Positions 15,191-24,662 are shown, counted from the first letter of the stretch. The stretch is DNA of 53,639 bases from Verrucomicrobia bacterium Tous-C9LFEB (GCA_903970445.1 CAJCIP010000012.1:1-53639); one strand, 5' to 3'. Notes: a model not told the origin generated them from the sequence alone. A program made the numbers and translations.

Positions 15191-16497
15191 ACCTGACGAT
15201 CAACACCGAACGCCTCATGCGCGAGCTTCACCACCTCGCGTCATTGACTAATTGCCCTCCAACGAGCGATGCGTCGTTGCCTGTACCGACCCAGGCGGTA
15301 ACGCGCATCGTCTTCACAGCACGCGACCTCGAAGCAAGAGCATGGTTGAAGGGTCTCGCTGACGAGGCTGGGTTCACGGTTCGCGAAGATGCGATTGGCA
15401 ACACCTTCATCCGTTGGCACGGCAGCGACGCGACTCTGTGCGCGGTCGGTACCGGGTCGCACACGGACGCGATTCCGCATGCGGGCATGTACGACGGCAC
15501 CGTCGGCGTGCTCGGCGGCCTGGAGGCAATGCGCGCGCTGAAAGAGTCAGGCTTTCAGCCAACGCGTTCGCTTGAGCTGCTGATGTTCACCAGCGAAGAA
15601 CCTACACGCTTCGGTATCGGGTGCCTTGGATCACGTTTGCTCGGAAGCGTGCTCGATCCGGAAAGTGCAGACGCATTGCTGGATCGTTTGCCTGAGACAG
15701 ACAGCAATGCGCTGGAGGGTCTCACACTGCAACAGGTGCGTGAGGCCGCTGACTTCAATGGTTCGCTGGCGAGCGTTGCTTTGCCCAAGGATTACTACAG
15801 CGCCTGGGTGGAGTTGCACATCGAACAGGGTCCTTTGCTGGAGCGCGAAGGTATCGATCTTGGAATCGTCACAGGCATCGCCGCGCCTGCGAGCTACCGC
15901 TACACCATCGAAGGCTTCGGCGGCCATGCAGGTGCGCTCCTCATGCCTGACAGGCGTGACGCGCTCTGCGCCGCTGCGGAGATGATTCTTTCTGTAGAGC
16001 GGCATGCGCGTGCGGCGAATGCAGCGGCAGGTGGGGTAGACGCAGTCGCAACTGTCGGCATGGTGAACGTCCATCCGGGCGCGGTGAACTCCGTTCCTTC
16101 CCGCGTTAATCTCCCACTCGATATTCGCGACACAGATGTCGATCGCAGGAACAGCGTGATGACCGCTTTTCACGCCGACATTGTGGCAATTGAGCGCGCA
16201 CGACAGGTGAGAGTGACCGAAGAGCTGATCAATGCCGACGCGCCTGCGCGGTCTGACAAACGCATCGTCGAGGCGCTGGAGAAGATCTGCGAGACAGAGA
16301 ACATCCGCTACAAGAAGATGGTCAGCCGCGCGTATCACGACTCCAGCTTCATGGCCGCCATCGCCCCGATAGCCATGGTGTTCATTCCCTGCCGCAACGG
16401 TGTGTCACACCGGCCCGATGAATACTCAACCCCTGAGTCCATCGCGCTAGGCACGCGCGTGCTCGCGTTAGCCATGGCGAAGCTTTCTTCCGAATAA
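15187..16497 (+). CDS. Ureidoglycolate amidohydrolase-like M20 hydrolase
   Basis: A 436-aa hydantoinase/carbamoylase-branch M20 enzyme, paralogous to allC in this operon. Metal motifs: GSHTDAIPHAGMYDG (around residues 96-110), FTSEEPTRFG, LHIEQGP, and VSHRPDEYS near the end. The segment TSEEPTRFGIGCLGSRLL resembles plant ureidoglycolate amidohydrolase, which releases glyoxylate, CO2 and two ammonia from ureidoglycolate. It overlaps the TPR gene by 4 bp and is last in the operon. The alternative, an N-carbamoyl amino acid amidase, is less likely given the complete set of upstream ureide genes. Confidence 0.8.
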   Translation: MNLTINTERLMRELHHLASLTNCPPTSDASLPVPTQAVTRIVFTARDLEARAWLKGLADEAGFTVREDAIGNTFIRWHGSDATLCAVGTGSHTDAIPHAGMYDGTVGVLGGLEAMRALKESGFQPTRSLELLMFTSEEPTRFGIGCLGSRLLGSVLDPESADALLDRLPETDSNALEGLTLQQVREAADFNGSLASVALPKDYYSAWVELHIEQGPLLEREGIDLGIVTGIAAPASYRYTIEGFGGHAGALLMPDRRDALCAAAEMILSVERHARAANAAAGGVDAVATVGMVNVHPGAVNSVPSRVNLPLDIRDTDVDRRNSVMTAFHADIVAIERARQVRVTEELINADAPARSDKRIVEALEKICETENIRYKKMVSRAYHDSSFMAAIAPIAMVFIPCRNGVSHRPDEYSTPESIALGTRVLALAMAKLSSE

Positions 16498-16555
16498 GCC
16501 GCGCCCTTCTACGCTCTACACTCTATTCTCTTCAATCTGCTTCCAACCTCTGCGA

Positions 16556-19500
16556 CTAAAAGTTGAACGTAGCCTGCAGCGTCAGCACACGCACCGCGTT
16601 CGGCGTGCTGAACGGCCTGCCGACTAGCTGTGTGAGCTTTCCGAATTGTGTGCTGGTGAGCGCGCTCGTGTCGGTTGGCGCAGCGTAGTTCACCTGATTG
16701 AAAATATTCTGGCCCTGCACACCGAAGGTGATGTTGTAACGCCGTCCGCTGTTCCCGCCGCCCCCAAATCCACCGCCGGGCCCACCTCCTGGTCCACCCC
16801 CGCCTGGACCCCCGCGACCGCCAGGGCCGCCGGGGCCACCGCGCATGCCGCCACCGGGACCGCCGCTTCCACCATTGCCACTGCCTCTCGCGGACTCGAG
16901 CTTCGGACCGAAACCAAACGTGCGCGACAACCGAAGGTTCACTGTCGCGACGGCTGGGCCGGTGCAATAGTTGATGGGGATCTCCGTGTAGTTGGAACCC
17001 TGCGCCGGCGTGACGAATGAGCTTGCACTGTTGCAAGCGGCCGCGCTGCCGTTCGCAAACGCGGGACGATCGTTATAGACAGAATCGCCGTTCACATCGG
17101 TACCGGTAGTGACGTTGTAGGGCGTTCCGGAGCGAGCAAGGATGAACGGTGAAAGCGTGAACTTGTATGGAGCGTTGTAGGAGCCGCCGATCACACCGAA
17201 GTTGCGCGTGGCGAATGCAGCGCGCCCGTAGTCGACACGCGGGTTGCTGCTGGTTGGAATGAAACTGTCGCCGCTCGTGTTCGAGTTGGCAAACGACAGC
17301 GCATAGAAGCCGAATAACATAAGCTTCGGCGCGCGAATGTTGCCGTTCACAAATAGCTGCTGCTGGCTGAATACGCGTTCAGATTGGTACTGATAGTTGT
17401 AATTGTTTCCGGAAGTTGTGAGGTTCGTATATGCCGCGTGATTTCCTCGAGACGGCAGATAATTCACTGAGACCGTTCCAATCTTTCCTATCTGCTGGTC
17501 CACGCCGAGCGCAGCTTGCATGATGTACTCCGAACGAAGGTTCGGCGCAAGTGTGTACACAGTGGTAAGCGACGGAGAGGTGGCGTTGCAGGCTGTCAGG
17601 TTGCCAGGCGCGCACGCTGCTCCCGGATTGGTGACCGTTTCCTGCTGCTGCGCCGGGTTCGTACCCAGCTGCTCCGCCGTCAGGAAGTCTCCGAGTGCGA
17701 TGCGGTCATAGAAGACACCAAAGCCTGCGCGTATCACCGTGGTCGTCGGCTTGTTCGCTCCGCGCGGAACGCCATAGGAAAGCGCAATGCGTGGTGCGAG
17801 ATCGTGGTCGCTTACCCGGTTCTCAGCTTCGTATCGCAGACCATAGCTGAAGGTGAGATTCGGCCGCAACTTCCAGTCATCTTCCGCGTAGGCACCCAGA
17901 TCGGTCTCGCGAACATTGACGTTCGGACGGACCGTAGTGGTCAGGCGGAACTGACTCGCCGTGCCGCATTGGTAGGAGGAGATGTACGCAGCACCGGTCG
18001 CCGTCAGATTGGCGCATGGCGTGGTGGTACTCACGCAAGTCGAAGGTTTGTTTGTAATCGAAGGATCAGTGCAGGGATCGAGCAAGTAGTTATACGTGAA
18101 TGAGCCGTTCGGATTCGAGATGTTCGTGACAGACTCACCTGTTGTGCGAAGCCGTCCTCCGAAGCGGATGAAGTGCTTACCAACCGCGTATGAGGTGTAG
18201 TTCTGCAGTTCGATGTGGCTAGATATCGTGTCCGAGCTTTGCGTACCAGCGCCGCCGGCACTGAAGCTTCCCTGCACGCTGACGCTTGGCGCCGTGGAAA
18301 GTGCGCCTACCGTAGCTTCGTCGCGCTGATACTCAAAGCGTATCTCGTTCACGAGTTTTGCGCTCACGGTTTGCGTGTCGGAGATCTGAATGGTGTGCTC
18401 GTCATTGCTCGTATTGTTGAAGGTGCTGGCAAGTGCGTTTCCGCTACTGCCGTTGCTGAGCGTTGTGCCGCTTTCGTACTGGTAGCGCGTCGTCAGCACA
18501 TTCTTCGCGCCCAACGCGAAATCCAGGCGCGGCGTGATGTCACTGCGCGTCTGAGGCTGAAAGACTGCGCGTGAGGTGGCTGGGTATCCATAATTCGCGC
18601 AGCCCGTCACCGTACCCGGAGGGCATAGCGTTGCGGAATCTGCACTGGTGGAGTAAAACCCTGTCGGATTCACGATGACGTTGTTCTGGATCGTGCGACG
18701 CGACCCGCCGATTGAAAACGAAGAACTCTTGGTCAGAGGCCCGGTAAGGTTTCCGAGAATGAAGAACGTGTGGTAATCCGGCTGCTGGTCAGCGGTGCCA
18801 AGAAAGGGATTTGATGTATTGAACGATTTGTCGTTCCCTTGGAAGCTGAGCGACCCGTGGAACTTGTCCGTACCGGGCTTGGTGAACACTTCAATGCGTC
18901 CGAAGCCCAACTTGTCATACTCTGCCGAGAAGGGATTCTGATTGATGCGAATTTCGCGAATCGATGACTTTGGCGGCAACTGCCCACCGGTAAAGCCATC
19001 CACATAGATCTGGCCGCCGTTCGGCCCGGCCGCCGGGCCCGCGAGCGCGCTTAGCTCCGATGACAACTCATCGGGATCGTCCGAGAGCGCGTCGAGGTCT
19101 TTGCCACTGATCACCGTCGCACTCGCATTGGAGTCAGGATCGGTGCTCAGCGAGATCGCGTTCGCTTCTACGTTTACGACCGTCGTCTGCTCACCAATTT
19201 TCAGCTTCGCGTCGAGCGTCGTGCTCGGAACCGGAGGCACCTTCAGGCCGTTCATGGAGTACGTCGCAAAGCCAGGCATCGAAATGACAACCGTGTAGGT
19301 TCCCGGTGCGATCGTGATGGCGTAGCTGCCATCGCCGTTTGATTGGGTCTTGATCCCATTGCCTTTGGCGGGCGTCAGCATTACCGTTGCTCCGGGAATC
19401 GCCGCACCATCAGGGTCCGTCACCATTCCGTGCAGGCGCGTTCCACCCGTCGAAACGATCTGTCCGCCGGCGGCTGCGCCGCCCGATGGGGCCTGTGTCG

Positions 19501-19576
19501 TTGTGGTCTGCGCCGCTACCGGCAATAAACAAAGCGGCAGCACACAACACCGCAACAGCGCCTTACAAAAAGACAT
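16556..19576 (-). CDS. Oar-like TonB-dependent outer-membrane protein
   Basis: At 1006 aa it is typical of the large Oar-type proteins abundant in acidobacteria. The start is the ATG at 19576 after GAGGAGTGAAG; it gives signal peptide MSFCKALLRCCVLPLCLLPVAAQ. Order: carboxypeptidase-regulatory beta domain (about 45-130: GMVTDPDGAAIPGATV, DGSYAITIAPGTYTV), plug-like region (about 150-260: IYVDGFTGGQLPPKSSIREIRINQNPFSAEYDKLGFGR split as visible segments), then a long beta-barrel ending in alternating hydrophobic strands with terminal Phe (LQATFNF). Residues about 897-942 are a Gly/Pro/Arg low-complexity insert. The substrate is unknown; some Oar-type proteins handle glycans or adhesion. Confidence 0.88.
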   Translation of the reverse strand: MSFCKALLRCCVLPLCLLPVAAQTTTTQAPSGGAAAGGQIVSTGGTRLHGMVTDPDGAAIPGATVMLTPAKGNGIKTQSNGDGSYAITIAPGTYTVVISMPGFATYSMNGLKVPPVPSTTLDAKLKIGEQTTVVNVEANAISLSTDPDSNASATVISGKDLDALSDDPDELSSELSALAGPAAGPNGGQIYVDGFTGGQLPPKSSIREIRINQNPFSAEYDKLGFGRIEVFTKPGTDKFHGSLSFQGNDKSFNTSNPFLGTADQQPDYHTFFILGNLTGPLTKSSSFSIGGSRRTIQNNVIVNPTGFYSTSADSATLCPPGTVTGCANYGYPATSRAVFQPQTRSDITPRLDFALGAKNVLTTRYQYESGTTLSNGSSGNALASTFNNTSNDEHTIQISDTQTVSAKLVNEIRFEYQRDEATVGALSTAPSVSVQGSFSAGGAGTQSSDTISSHIELQNYTSYAVGKHFIRFGGRLRTTGESVTNISNPNGSFTYNYLLDPCTDPSITNKPSTCVSTTTPCANLTATGAAYISSYQCGTASQFRLTTTVRPNVNVRETDLGAYAEDDWKLRPNLTFSYGLRYEAENRVSDHDLAPRIALSYGVPRGANKPTTTVIRAGFGVFYDRIALGDFLTAEQLGTNPAQQQETVTNPGAACAPGNLTACNATSPSLTTVYTLAPNLRSEYIMQAALGVDQQIGKIGTVSVNYLPSRGNHAAYTNLTTSGNNYNYQYQSERVFSQQQLFVNGNIRAPKLMLFGFYALSFANSNTSGDSFIPTSSNPRVDYGRAAFATRNFGVIGGSYNAPYKFTLSPFILARSGTPYNVTTGTDVNGDSVYNDRPAFANGSAAACNSASSFVTPAQGSNYTEIPINYCTGPAVATVNLRLSRTFGFGPKLESARGSGNGGSGGPGGGMRGGPGGPGGRGGPGGGGPGGGPGGGFGGGGNSGRRYNITFGVQGQNIFNQVNYAAPTDTSALTSTQFGKLTQLVGRPFSTPNAVRVLTLQATFNF
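16750..16885 (-). repeat. Gly-rich low-complexity insert within Oar-like gene
   Basis: The coding strand has a run of GGN-rich codons for Gly, with Pro and Arg, approximating GGPGG and GGRGG repeats, near the C-terminal end of the barrel. It probably forms a flexible exposed loop. Such tracts are prone to length change. Confidence 0.75.
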
Positions 19577-19701
19577 CTTCACTCCTCGGCAAATCAAAGT
19601 TTTCAGCGGATCGAGTCTAATCACGTTGCAGTTACAGCAGATGATGCTTAGACCGCGTACTTTCCGCATGGGTAAGCAATAGCAATAAAGTGTTCCACGT
19701 T

Positions 19702-20922
19702 CTACGGCGTCGCTCCGCCACCCATGCTGGTTGCACCCTCGCTGCCGCTAACGTTCCATGGCGACAATGTTGTCGACTCCCCAGCAGGAGCCGCAAGGAT
19801 GGGCTCGACTCCGGCCAACAGCGTGATGGCTGTAGACTTCGTGGGGTCCGCAGCAGACGGTGAAGCCACGATCATCACCGCCTCACCAGATTTCAAACCG
19901 GCGAGCGTTTCTGTCGGCAGCCGCGCGAGCATTCGCGAAAGGTCGCCACCGGCAGTGCTCGCTCGGCGCTGGCCCGCTTCCCCTTCGCCGGCGCTTTCGC
20001 CAGGAGCACTGGCCTGTTTTGCTCCCACAACGGGAGTGCCGCCTGCCGCTTTGTTTTCCACTCCGCCGCCCTTCATTCCCATCGCAATTCGCGTAGCCAA
20101 CTGTGGAGGCAAGCGGCGCACATCCGTTCCGGACAAAATGGCAATGGTCACCGTCTTCTTTGTGGCAAGATCCTTCAGAGTGATCGTGCTTGCACTACTG
20201 TCGATGGAAGCAATGGTTCCCGAGTAGTTTGCGAATGACCCAGTCACAATCTCATCAGCCGTGACGCTCAAGCCATCATCTGACTTCGTGCCGCGAACAC
20301 GTAGCTGGTCGCCTGGGCGAATGGAAGCGACTGTGCTGGTCTGCGCATCCTCGAATTTCACGGACCCGGCCGCATAGCGCCGCACGATCGTCTGCGGTGT
20401 CAGCACAAGCGTCACAGTCTTCATGCCACTTGAGACAACGATCTTGTCAGGGGTTACCGACTTCACAATGCCACCGGTGCCTTGCGCCCATGCGGAACTC
20501 TGTGCCGCATGCACCTGCGCGAGCGCGGCGGATTTCATCACGATCACGCGTACCGCGGTGATGTTTGTCGCTGGATCGCCCGTTGTTCCAGTCACCAGTG
20601 CGCGATCACCCGCCTGAATATCAGCTGCGGTTCCTGCTGTTGCCGCGCTCAGGCTCGTGCTGCCCGGAGGAACGATGAGTACCTTCGTTGAACTCGTAAT
20701 GGCTACGTTGACATCTTGTCCGTCTTTGCCGGTCAGTACCAGCGACGAAGCACTTGAAGTCTTTACTGTTCCAGACTGTTTCGGCGCAGCGCCTGGCACC
20801 GAACCGGCGGACGCAGCAGCCTGCGCGCTCGCCACCGGCGCTGTAGCAGCAAGCACTGCGGCGAGCGCGATGGAGTACAGGCAGGCGCGCACTACGTTTT
20901 TGTGTTGGTTGGACACTTTCAT
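19702..20922 (-). CDS. Secreted protein with repeated DUF5666-like beta modules
   Basis: A 406-aa protein. The ATG at 20922 follows GGAAGG and begins a signal peptide (MKVSNQHKNVVRACLYSIALAAVLAATAPVASAQ). The mature part shows at least three similar modules of about 70 residues. Each begins G.V or G.I followed by a short strand and a Thr-containing strand, and the first two end with IQAGDRALVTG and IRPGDQLRVRG. This is the DUF5666/OB-like pattern. The C-terminus (about 290-406) is Ala/Gly/Ser-rich, including a region with LARLPTETLAGLKSGEAVMIVAS. It is 125 bp upstream of the Oar-like gene on the same strand and divergent from the secretin. The function is unknown; periplasmic or cell-surface location is inferred. 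Confidence 0.7.
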   Translation of the reverse strand: MKVSNQHKNVVRACLYSIALAAVLAATAPVASAQAAASAGSVPGAAPKQSGTVKTSSASSLVLTGKDGQDVNVAITSSTKVLIVPPGSTSLSAATAGTAADIQAGDRALVTGTTGDPATNITAVRVIVMKSAALAQVHAAQSSAWAQGTGGIVKSVTPDKIVVSSGMKTVTLVLTPQTIVRRYAAGSVKFEDAQTSTVASIRPGDQLRVRGTKSDDGLSVTADEIVTGSFANYSGTIASIDSSASTITLKDLATKKTVTIAILSGTDVRRLPPQLATRIAMGMKGGGVENKAAGGTPVVGAKQASAPGESAGEGEAGQRRASTAGGDLSRMLARLPTETLAGLKSGEAVMIVASPSAADPTKSTAITLLAGVEPILAAPAGESTTLSPWNVSGSEGATSMGGGATP

Positions 20923-21310
20923 TTCCTTCCCGCAATCCGGCGGCGTAGACGCGCCACGGTAGACGAATACGGCTAACACCAATGATCTCTTCATTGGATA
21001 CGTCATACCCCGTCAGAAGTTTCCGGCAACGACAGCTATTTATTGCAAATGGTCACCTGAGAGTGATGCCAATACAAGGTGCTCGTCGATGACGATGACC
21101 TTGCGCGGTAGAAGGCGTGCGAAGCGCGGCGTCACTCCCACGTCGTCGTTCCGCATCAATCCTGCTGACATGAAGCTTGCGATAGAACAGGCACCGCGCT
21201 TTGGCGTGCCCTGTCAGACCTGCTTGAAGATGAACATTCACCAGCATCTGCGGCAGGAAGCGACGACGAGCTGCCGGAAGCCGTCATGGCAACGTCTAAA
21301 ATCAAGATTC
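20923..21310. other. 388-bp divergent intergenic region
   Basis: It lies between the start of the DUF5666-like gene (minus) and the chosen secretin start (plus). It must hold both promoters. The secretin frame is open back to 21089, with in-frame ATGs at 21170 and 21230, so part of this stretch could be coding if the secretin starts earlier. A TAAAAT hexamer at about 21296 is a possible -10 box. No RNA gene or repeat is seen. Confidence 0.4.
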
Positions 21311-23311
21311 ATGCTGTACCAGGCGGATTGTCGAAAGCGCTTCTATTCGTTCGCGATTGCGAGCGCGCTTCTGCTTGTGAGTGGATGCAGCGCGATGCTA
21401 TCGCAGGAGCCGTCCGCAGGCGCGGCAACCTTTCCAGCGGGTGCAAGTGCTGCAATTCCAGCGCGAGAAGACGCGATCGCGAGGGCTGCGGCTTCATCTC
21501 GCACAAAGGTCACCGCCAAGCAGGCGCGTGAAGCTGACGACGCGTTCCTCGAAGGCGCACGCCACGTAGAGCACAACGATCTGCCTGCTGCAGTAAAAAG
21601 TTTTGCGCGAGCGGTAGAGCTGAACCCCACGAAGCAGGATTACATTCTGGCGCTCGCAGTCGTGCGGGAGCACACGTTGAGCGCGCTGGTGCAGGACGCC
21701 GCAAAAGCGCGTCTGATGGGAAACGATGCGCGTGCCGATGCCCTGCTCGCGCAGGCCCGGGCGCTTGATCCTGACAACAGCATCATTGCGCAGCACATGT
21801 TGAATGCCGATCCCCTGCCAACGCGCGTAGATGCAACGCAGCTTCCCGGGTCAGGCAAGGCACCTGAGCTTGGCGGCCCGGTGGAACTTTCGCCTGACTC
21901 GGGCAAGCACAGCATCCATGCGCGTGGCGGCACACAGGAGCTCGTGCGCGCGGTATATGAAGCGTACGGGATCAAACCAACGTTCGATCCCTCGGTGTCC
22001 GGCGGCGCTCAGGGAAAGCTCGACCTCGATGATGTGGACTTCGCGACCGCAGCCCGCGTCGTGAACCAGATGACGCATGTGTTTGCTGTTCCCGTACAGG
22101 CGAAGACAGCACTGGTTGCGAAAGATACGCCTGACCAGCGCGGATTGTTGGCGCCGCTGGTAGAAGAAAACATCTATCTGCCCGGGATGACCGGTGACCA
22201 GATGAACGAGCTGGCAACCATGGCTCGCACCGTGTTCGACCTGAGGCAGGTGACGGCCAGTCCGGCCACGGGCGACCTGCTTGTACGCGGAGACGAGGGA
22301 ACGCTGCGGCTGCTGAATGCGACCTACGCCGACATGCTTGATGGCGGCAGCGATGTGGTATTGGACGTGCGGCTATACGAAGTAGACAAGACACACACAC
22401 GTACGATTGGCACACAGCTGCCAAGTAGCGTTGGCGCATTCAGCGTTGCCGCGGAAGCGCAGCAGTTGGTCACCGCTAACCAGACGCTCATCAACCAGGC
22501 TATTGCTAACGGCGCGACCTTCACGGGAACCCCGCTGCAGATTTTGATTGAGGAAGCGGCATTCCTGATTTCCTCAGGTGCGGTGAACGCCGCGCAGTTT
22601 ACAAACCTGATTGGGATCCTGGGCGGGGGTCTATCGCTCGCGGGGGTGTACCTGGGTTCCAACGCTTCGTTCAACGCGCTCCTGAATTCCAGCGACACGC
22701 GGACGCTTGACGCGATCCAACTGCGCGCAGGGAATGCTCAGGCTACGAACTTCCGCGCGGGCTCGCGGTACCCGGTTGTTACGTCCACTTATAGTTCGGG
22801 CATCAGTAGCGCACTATCTTCCCAACTCGCGGGCATCAATGTGAATGGAACGAGCGTAAGCTCTTTGCTGTCTAAATACCTCGGCAGCTCCTCCGTGAGC
22901 ATCCCGCAGATTCAATATGAAGATCTTGGGGTAACACTGAAAGTGACGCCACGCGTTCAGCGGGATGGTGGCGTTAGCATGCAGCTGGACTTGAAGATCG
23001 AGGCGCTTGCCGGCGGAAGTATCAACAACATTCCGATCCTGAACAACCGGCAGATCACTTCAACCATCAACATCCCCTCGGGTCAGACCGCCATGCTGGT
23101 CAGCCAGGTTTCTCAGAACGAGTCGAAGGCGATTCAGGGCCTTCCTTATCTGAGCGAGCTGCCGGGCTTCCAAGGCACCTACCGGTCCGATGAGAAGGAC
23201 ACGGGCGAGCTGCTGATCACCATCACTCCGCACATCGTTCGGCAGCAGGCCATGCGGATAGCAAGCCGGCGGCTGTCCTCGGGGGAGGGCGGAGCGGCAC
23301 CGTCAGAGTAG
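21311..23311 (+). CDS. Lipoprotein secretin (type II/IV pilus GspD/PilQ-like)
   Basis: A 666-aa secretin forming an outer-membrane channel. The ATG at 21311 gives a lipoprotein signal whose lipobox LVSGC places the acylated Cys at residue 26; the ribosome site is weak. Residues about 70-170 are TPR-like (EGARHVEHNDLPAAVKSFARAVELNP). A secretin N-domain follows (LVRAVYEAYGIKPTFDPSV...), then the secretin core near the C-terminus (about 540-650: YEDLGVTLKVTPRVQ, INIPSGQTAMLVSQ, LPGFQGTYRSDEKDTGELLITITPHIV). No other pilus or type II secretion genes are adjacent, so the system it serves is not visible. It ends 52 bp before the tRNA-Gly gene. Confidence 0.85.
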   Translation: MLYQADCRKRFYSFAIASALLLVSGCSAMLSQEPSAGAATFPAGASAAIPAREDAIARAAASSRTKVTAKQAREADDAFLEGARHVEHNDLPAAVKSFARAVELNPTKQDYILALAVVREHTLSALVQDAAKARLMGNDARADALLAQARALDPDNSIIAQHMLNADPLPTRVDATQLPGSGKAPELGGPVELSPDSGKHSIHARGGTQELVRAVYEAYGIKPTFDPSVSGGAQGKLDLDDVDFATAARVVNQMTHVFAVPVQAKTALVAKDTPDQRGLLAPLVEENIYLPGMTGDQMNELATMARTVFDLRQVTASPATGDLLVRGDEGTLRLLNATYADMLDGGSDVVLDVRLYEVDKTHTRTIGTQLPSSVGAFSVAAEAQQLVTANQTLINQAIANGATFTGTPLQILIEEAAFLISSGAVNAAQFTNLIGILGGGLSLAGVYLGSNASFNALLNSSDTRTLDAIQLRAGNAQATNFRAGSRYPVVTSTYSSGISSALSSQLAGINVNGTSVSSLLSKYLGSSSVSIPQIQYEDLGVTLKVTPRVQRDGGVSMQLDLKIEALAGGSINNIPILNNRQITSTINIPSGQTAMLVSQVSQNESKAIQGLPYLSELPGFQGTYRSDEKDTGELLITITPHIVRQQAMRIASRRLSSGEGGAAPSE

Positions 23312-23363
23312 ACCAAGTCTTTGCGCGGAAAGGCGGTTCTCCGCTATACTTTCATCTGGCAGG

Positions 23364-23438
23364 GCGGGAGTAGCTCAGTGGTAGAGTGCTTCCTTGCCAA
23401 GGAAGATGTCGCCGGTTCGACCCCGGTCTCCCGCTCCA
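23364..23438 (+). tRNA. tRNA-Gly (GCC)
   Basis: A full cloverleaf: acceptor GCGGGAG pairs with CTCCCGC, D-arm GCTCAGTGGTAGAGT, anticodon arm CTTCCTTGCCAAGGAAG with anticodon GCC, and T-arm with GGTTCGACCCC. The discriminator is T and CCA is encoded (23436-23438). The length is 75 nt. Confidence 0.97.
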
Positions 23439-23516
23439 AACTTCCCTCCTTCTGCGATAAACTTCTCAAGACTCAGCAGTTGCTTGCCCTCGCTTCTCGC
23501 GTCGGTGCAGGTCCAA

Positions 23517-23591
23517 GGCGCGGTACCCAAGTGGTAAGGGAGAGGTCTGCAAAACCTTTATGCGTCGGTTCGATCCCGACCCGCGCCTCCA
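23517..23591 (+). tRNA. tRNA-Cys (GCA)
   Basis: Acceptor GGCGCGG pairs with CCGCGCC, the D-arm contains AAGTGGTAAGGG, the anticodon arm AGAGGTCTGCAAAACCTTT carries GCA, and the T-arm is GTCGGTTCGATCCCGAC. The discriminator is T with encoded CCA (23589-23591). The length is 75 nt. It lies 78 bp after tRNA-Gly and is likely cotranscribed with it. Confidence 0.97.
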
Positions 23592-23610
23592 ATATCGAAG
23601 CAGCAAAAGA

Positions 23611-23635
23611 AAGCCCTCCGATGCGGAGGGCTTTT
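23611..23635. terminator. Bidirectional intrinsic terminator
   Basis: A perfect 8-bp stem (GCCCTCCG / CGGAGGGC with an ATG loop) is flanked by A-rich and T-rich sides (AA before, TTTT after). It ends the tRNA transcript on the plus strand and the DsbA-like transcript (stop at 23646) on the minus strand. Confidence 0.88.
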
Positions 23636-23645
23636 GTACTGTGCG

Positions 23646-24662
23646 CTACTTGAGCGATTTCAAGCTCGGCTGCAGCTTGAGTGGAACGCCGTCCTGATTT
23701 GCCTCGTACACGATGATGCGCTTCAGCGATTCATACGAGACCGACGTTAGCGGCAACAAGCGTCCGTTCACAGAAAGCATGGGTGTCTCGGTCACGCCGA
23801 TGTCGGTGCCGAGCTTGATGGAAGCGTTCACGGCATCTTTGGTGGCCTGCGTTGCAGCGCATGCCGCGGCAGCTACAGGGTCGGAACCGGCCTTCGCAGC
23901 GGCTGCTGCAAGCGTGGCTTCGGCCTTGTCCTTCGTCAACGCATCCTGCGTGTCGTACACGGCTTGGGCGTAGCGAAAGAAGGCTGCATCGCCCTTGTCC
24001 TTGCGAACGCAGACGCCTTCTGCGGCCGCTTGAAAAGCAAACGGATGCAACTGCGCAACCGGGAAATTCTGGAAGACGATGCGGGCCTGCGGGAAGTCCG
24101 TGGCGAGATTGTCCATGTATTGCTGTGCTTCTTTGCAGTGCGAGCATTGCAGATCAGCGAATTCAACGAGCATAAGATCAGTACTCGTTGCACCCTGCGC
24201 CGGGCCGTTCGCGCGCGCTTTCAAGATGTCACGCGTTTCTACGAACGGCTTCGGGCCGAACGAGACCACGTTGTCCGCAATGGCGTGCTTACCATCCGGC
24301 GTAGTGAAGAAAACCGTTTGCGAGGTCCGCTCCGGCTGCGTTTTCTCGCCGACATAGACGACAACCTTGCTGACGCCAGGAGCTGGCGTGGCGAGAATCG
24401 CCTGCACGCTCCATACGCGGTTTTCGTCGTATCCCCAAAGCGCTTTGAGGAAAGCGTTCACATCCCCCACAGTGGGCGTGGTAGCGGTGAAGTTCGCCGG
24501 GTTGGGCGAGGGAAAAGAGATCTTGCGCGGGACCGCAGGTGCGGGCAGAGGCGTTGTCGGTGTGGGCGATTGCGGCAGAGTTCCAACCTGCGCTTGTGCT
24601 GCGAGTTGGCCGGCAATCAGCATTGCGCCAGTGGCGACTTGCGCGAATAGAGCTTTGTTCAA
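23646..24662 (-). CDS. Exported DsbA-like thiol oxidoreductase
   Basis: A 338-aa protein with signal peptide MNKALFAQVATGAMLIAGQLAAQAQ and a Pro/Thr-rich linker. An N-terminal domain (about 50-160) resembles the dimerisation-type domain of DsbG/DsbC-like proteins. The thioredoxin-fold domain begins LMLVEFADLQCSHCKEAQQ, with the active-site CSHC around residues 174-177, and the cis-Pro loop is TETPMLSVNGR. It is likely to oxidise or isomerise disulfides of exported proteins. It is last gene of a long minus-strand run, 45 bp after nadE, and ends at the shared terminator. Confidence 0.85.
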   Translation of the reverse strand: MNKALFAQVATGAMLIAGQLAAQAQVGTLPQSPTPTTPLPAPAVPRKISFPSPNPANFTATTPTVGDVNAFLKALWGYDENRVWSVQAILATPAPGVSKVVVYVGEKTQPERTSQTVFFTTPDGKHAIADNVVSFGPKPFVETRDILKARANGPAQGATSTDLMLVEFADLQCSHCKEAQQYMDNLATDFPQARIVFQNFPVAQLHPFAFQAAAEGVCVRKDKGDAAFFRYAQAVYDTQDALTKDKAEATLAAAAAKAGSDPVAAAACAATQATKDAVNASIKLGTDIGVTETPMLSVNGRLLPLTSVSYESLKRIIVYEANQDGVPLKLQPSLKSLK

